Shown here one piece after another: positions 63,945 through 64,000 of a DNA stretch of 64,000 nucleotides. Each line of letters opens with the position of its first letter. Positions within the stretch are counted from its first letter, which is position 1. Both the position numbers and the translations under genes were made by a program. The stretch covers positions 1-64,000 of the forward strand of contig KV918880.1 in NCBI GenBank assembly GCA_002049455.2. The letters run 5' to 3'. Origin of the DNA: Porphyra umbilicalis. Lineage: Eukaryota > Rhodophyta > Bangiophyceae > Bangiales > Bangiaceae. The notes beneath the pieces were generated by a model. It saw only the letters and a list, made by a program, of their open reading frames with translations, did no database searches and was not told the origin of the DNA.

Positions 63945-64000
63945 CATGACGGCGGCGATGCGCCTGGGGACACGTACATCAAGGTGGCTTGAGGGGATGG

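Noticed and set aside
1-64000. CRISPR arrays, bacterial operons, rRNA
   Set aside because: No regularly spaced identical repeats with unique spacers, no rRNA core sequences, and gene structure is eukaryotic.

Overview
The window looks like nuclear DNA of a photosynthetic eukaryote, most likely a red alga of the Bangiales type (Porphyra/Pyropia). This is inferred from very GC-rich, nearly intron-free genes with GCC/GCG/GGC tracts, short introns, a predicted plastid-targeted protein, mitochondrial enzymes, and a tRNA-Phe gene interrupted inside its D-loop. Interrupted and ectopic tRNA introns are known from red algae such as Cyanidioschyzon. No species assignment is claimed.

Layout. (1) 0-12 kb, GC-rich: a Cut8/STS1-like nuclear proteasome tether, ETF-ubiquinone oxidoreductase, a 201-bp tandem repeat, the last exon of an alpha/beta hydrolase and a large unknown ORF. 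(2) About 12-34.8 kb, a lower-GC island of mobile DNA: a broken PIF1/Helitron-type helicase, three copies of one 0.4-kb terminal-inverted-repeat element, a gag-like LTR-element fossil interrupted by two DNA elements (one a 1.4-kb hAT-like element with a clean 8-bp target duplication), a second gag-like fossil, a broken Tc1/mariner-IS630 type transposase, and a spliced zinc-binding ORF. (3) 34.8-57.5 kb, GC-rich again: a secreted Cys-rich protein with duplicated halves, a bZIP-like regulator, a SAM-DUF202 membrane protein, several unknown spliced genes, a predicted plastid protein, a single-pass membrane protein and a coiled-coil protein. (4) 57.8-64 kb: a cluster of miniature transposons beside the interrupted tRNA-Phe, NAD-dependent glycerol-3-phosphate dehydrogenase and a membrane-anchored M14 carboxypeptidase.

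Functional links. ETF-QO (electron entry to ubiquinone from fatty-acid and amino-acid oxidation) and glycerol-3-phosphate dehydrogenase are both housekeeping redox enzymes, but nothing suggests co-regulation. Genes lie on both strands and each appears to be its own unit.

Two recurrent signals stand out. First, in at least five genes the reading frame changes at or close to a long C or G homopolymer, so either the runs are mis-sized or small introns sit there. Second, every minisatellite seen (12, 18, 48, 48 and 201 bp) has a period divisible by three.
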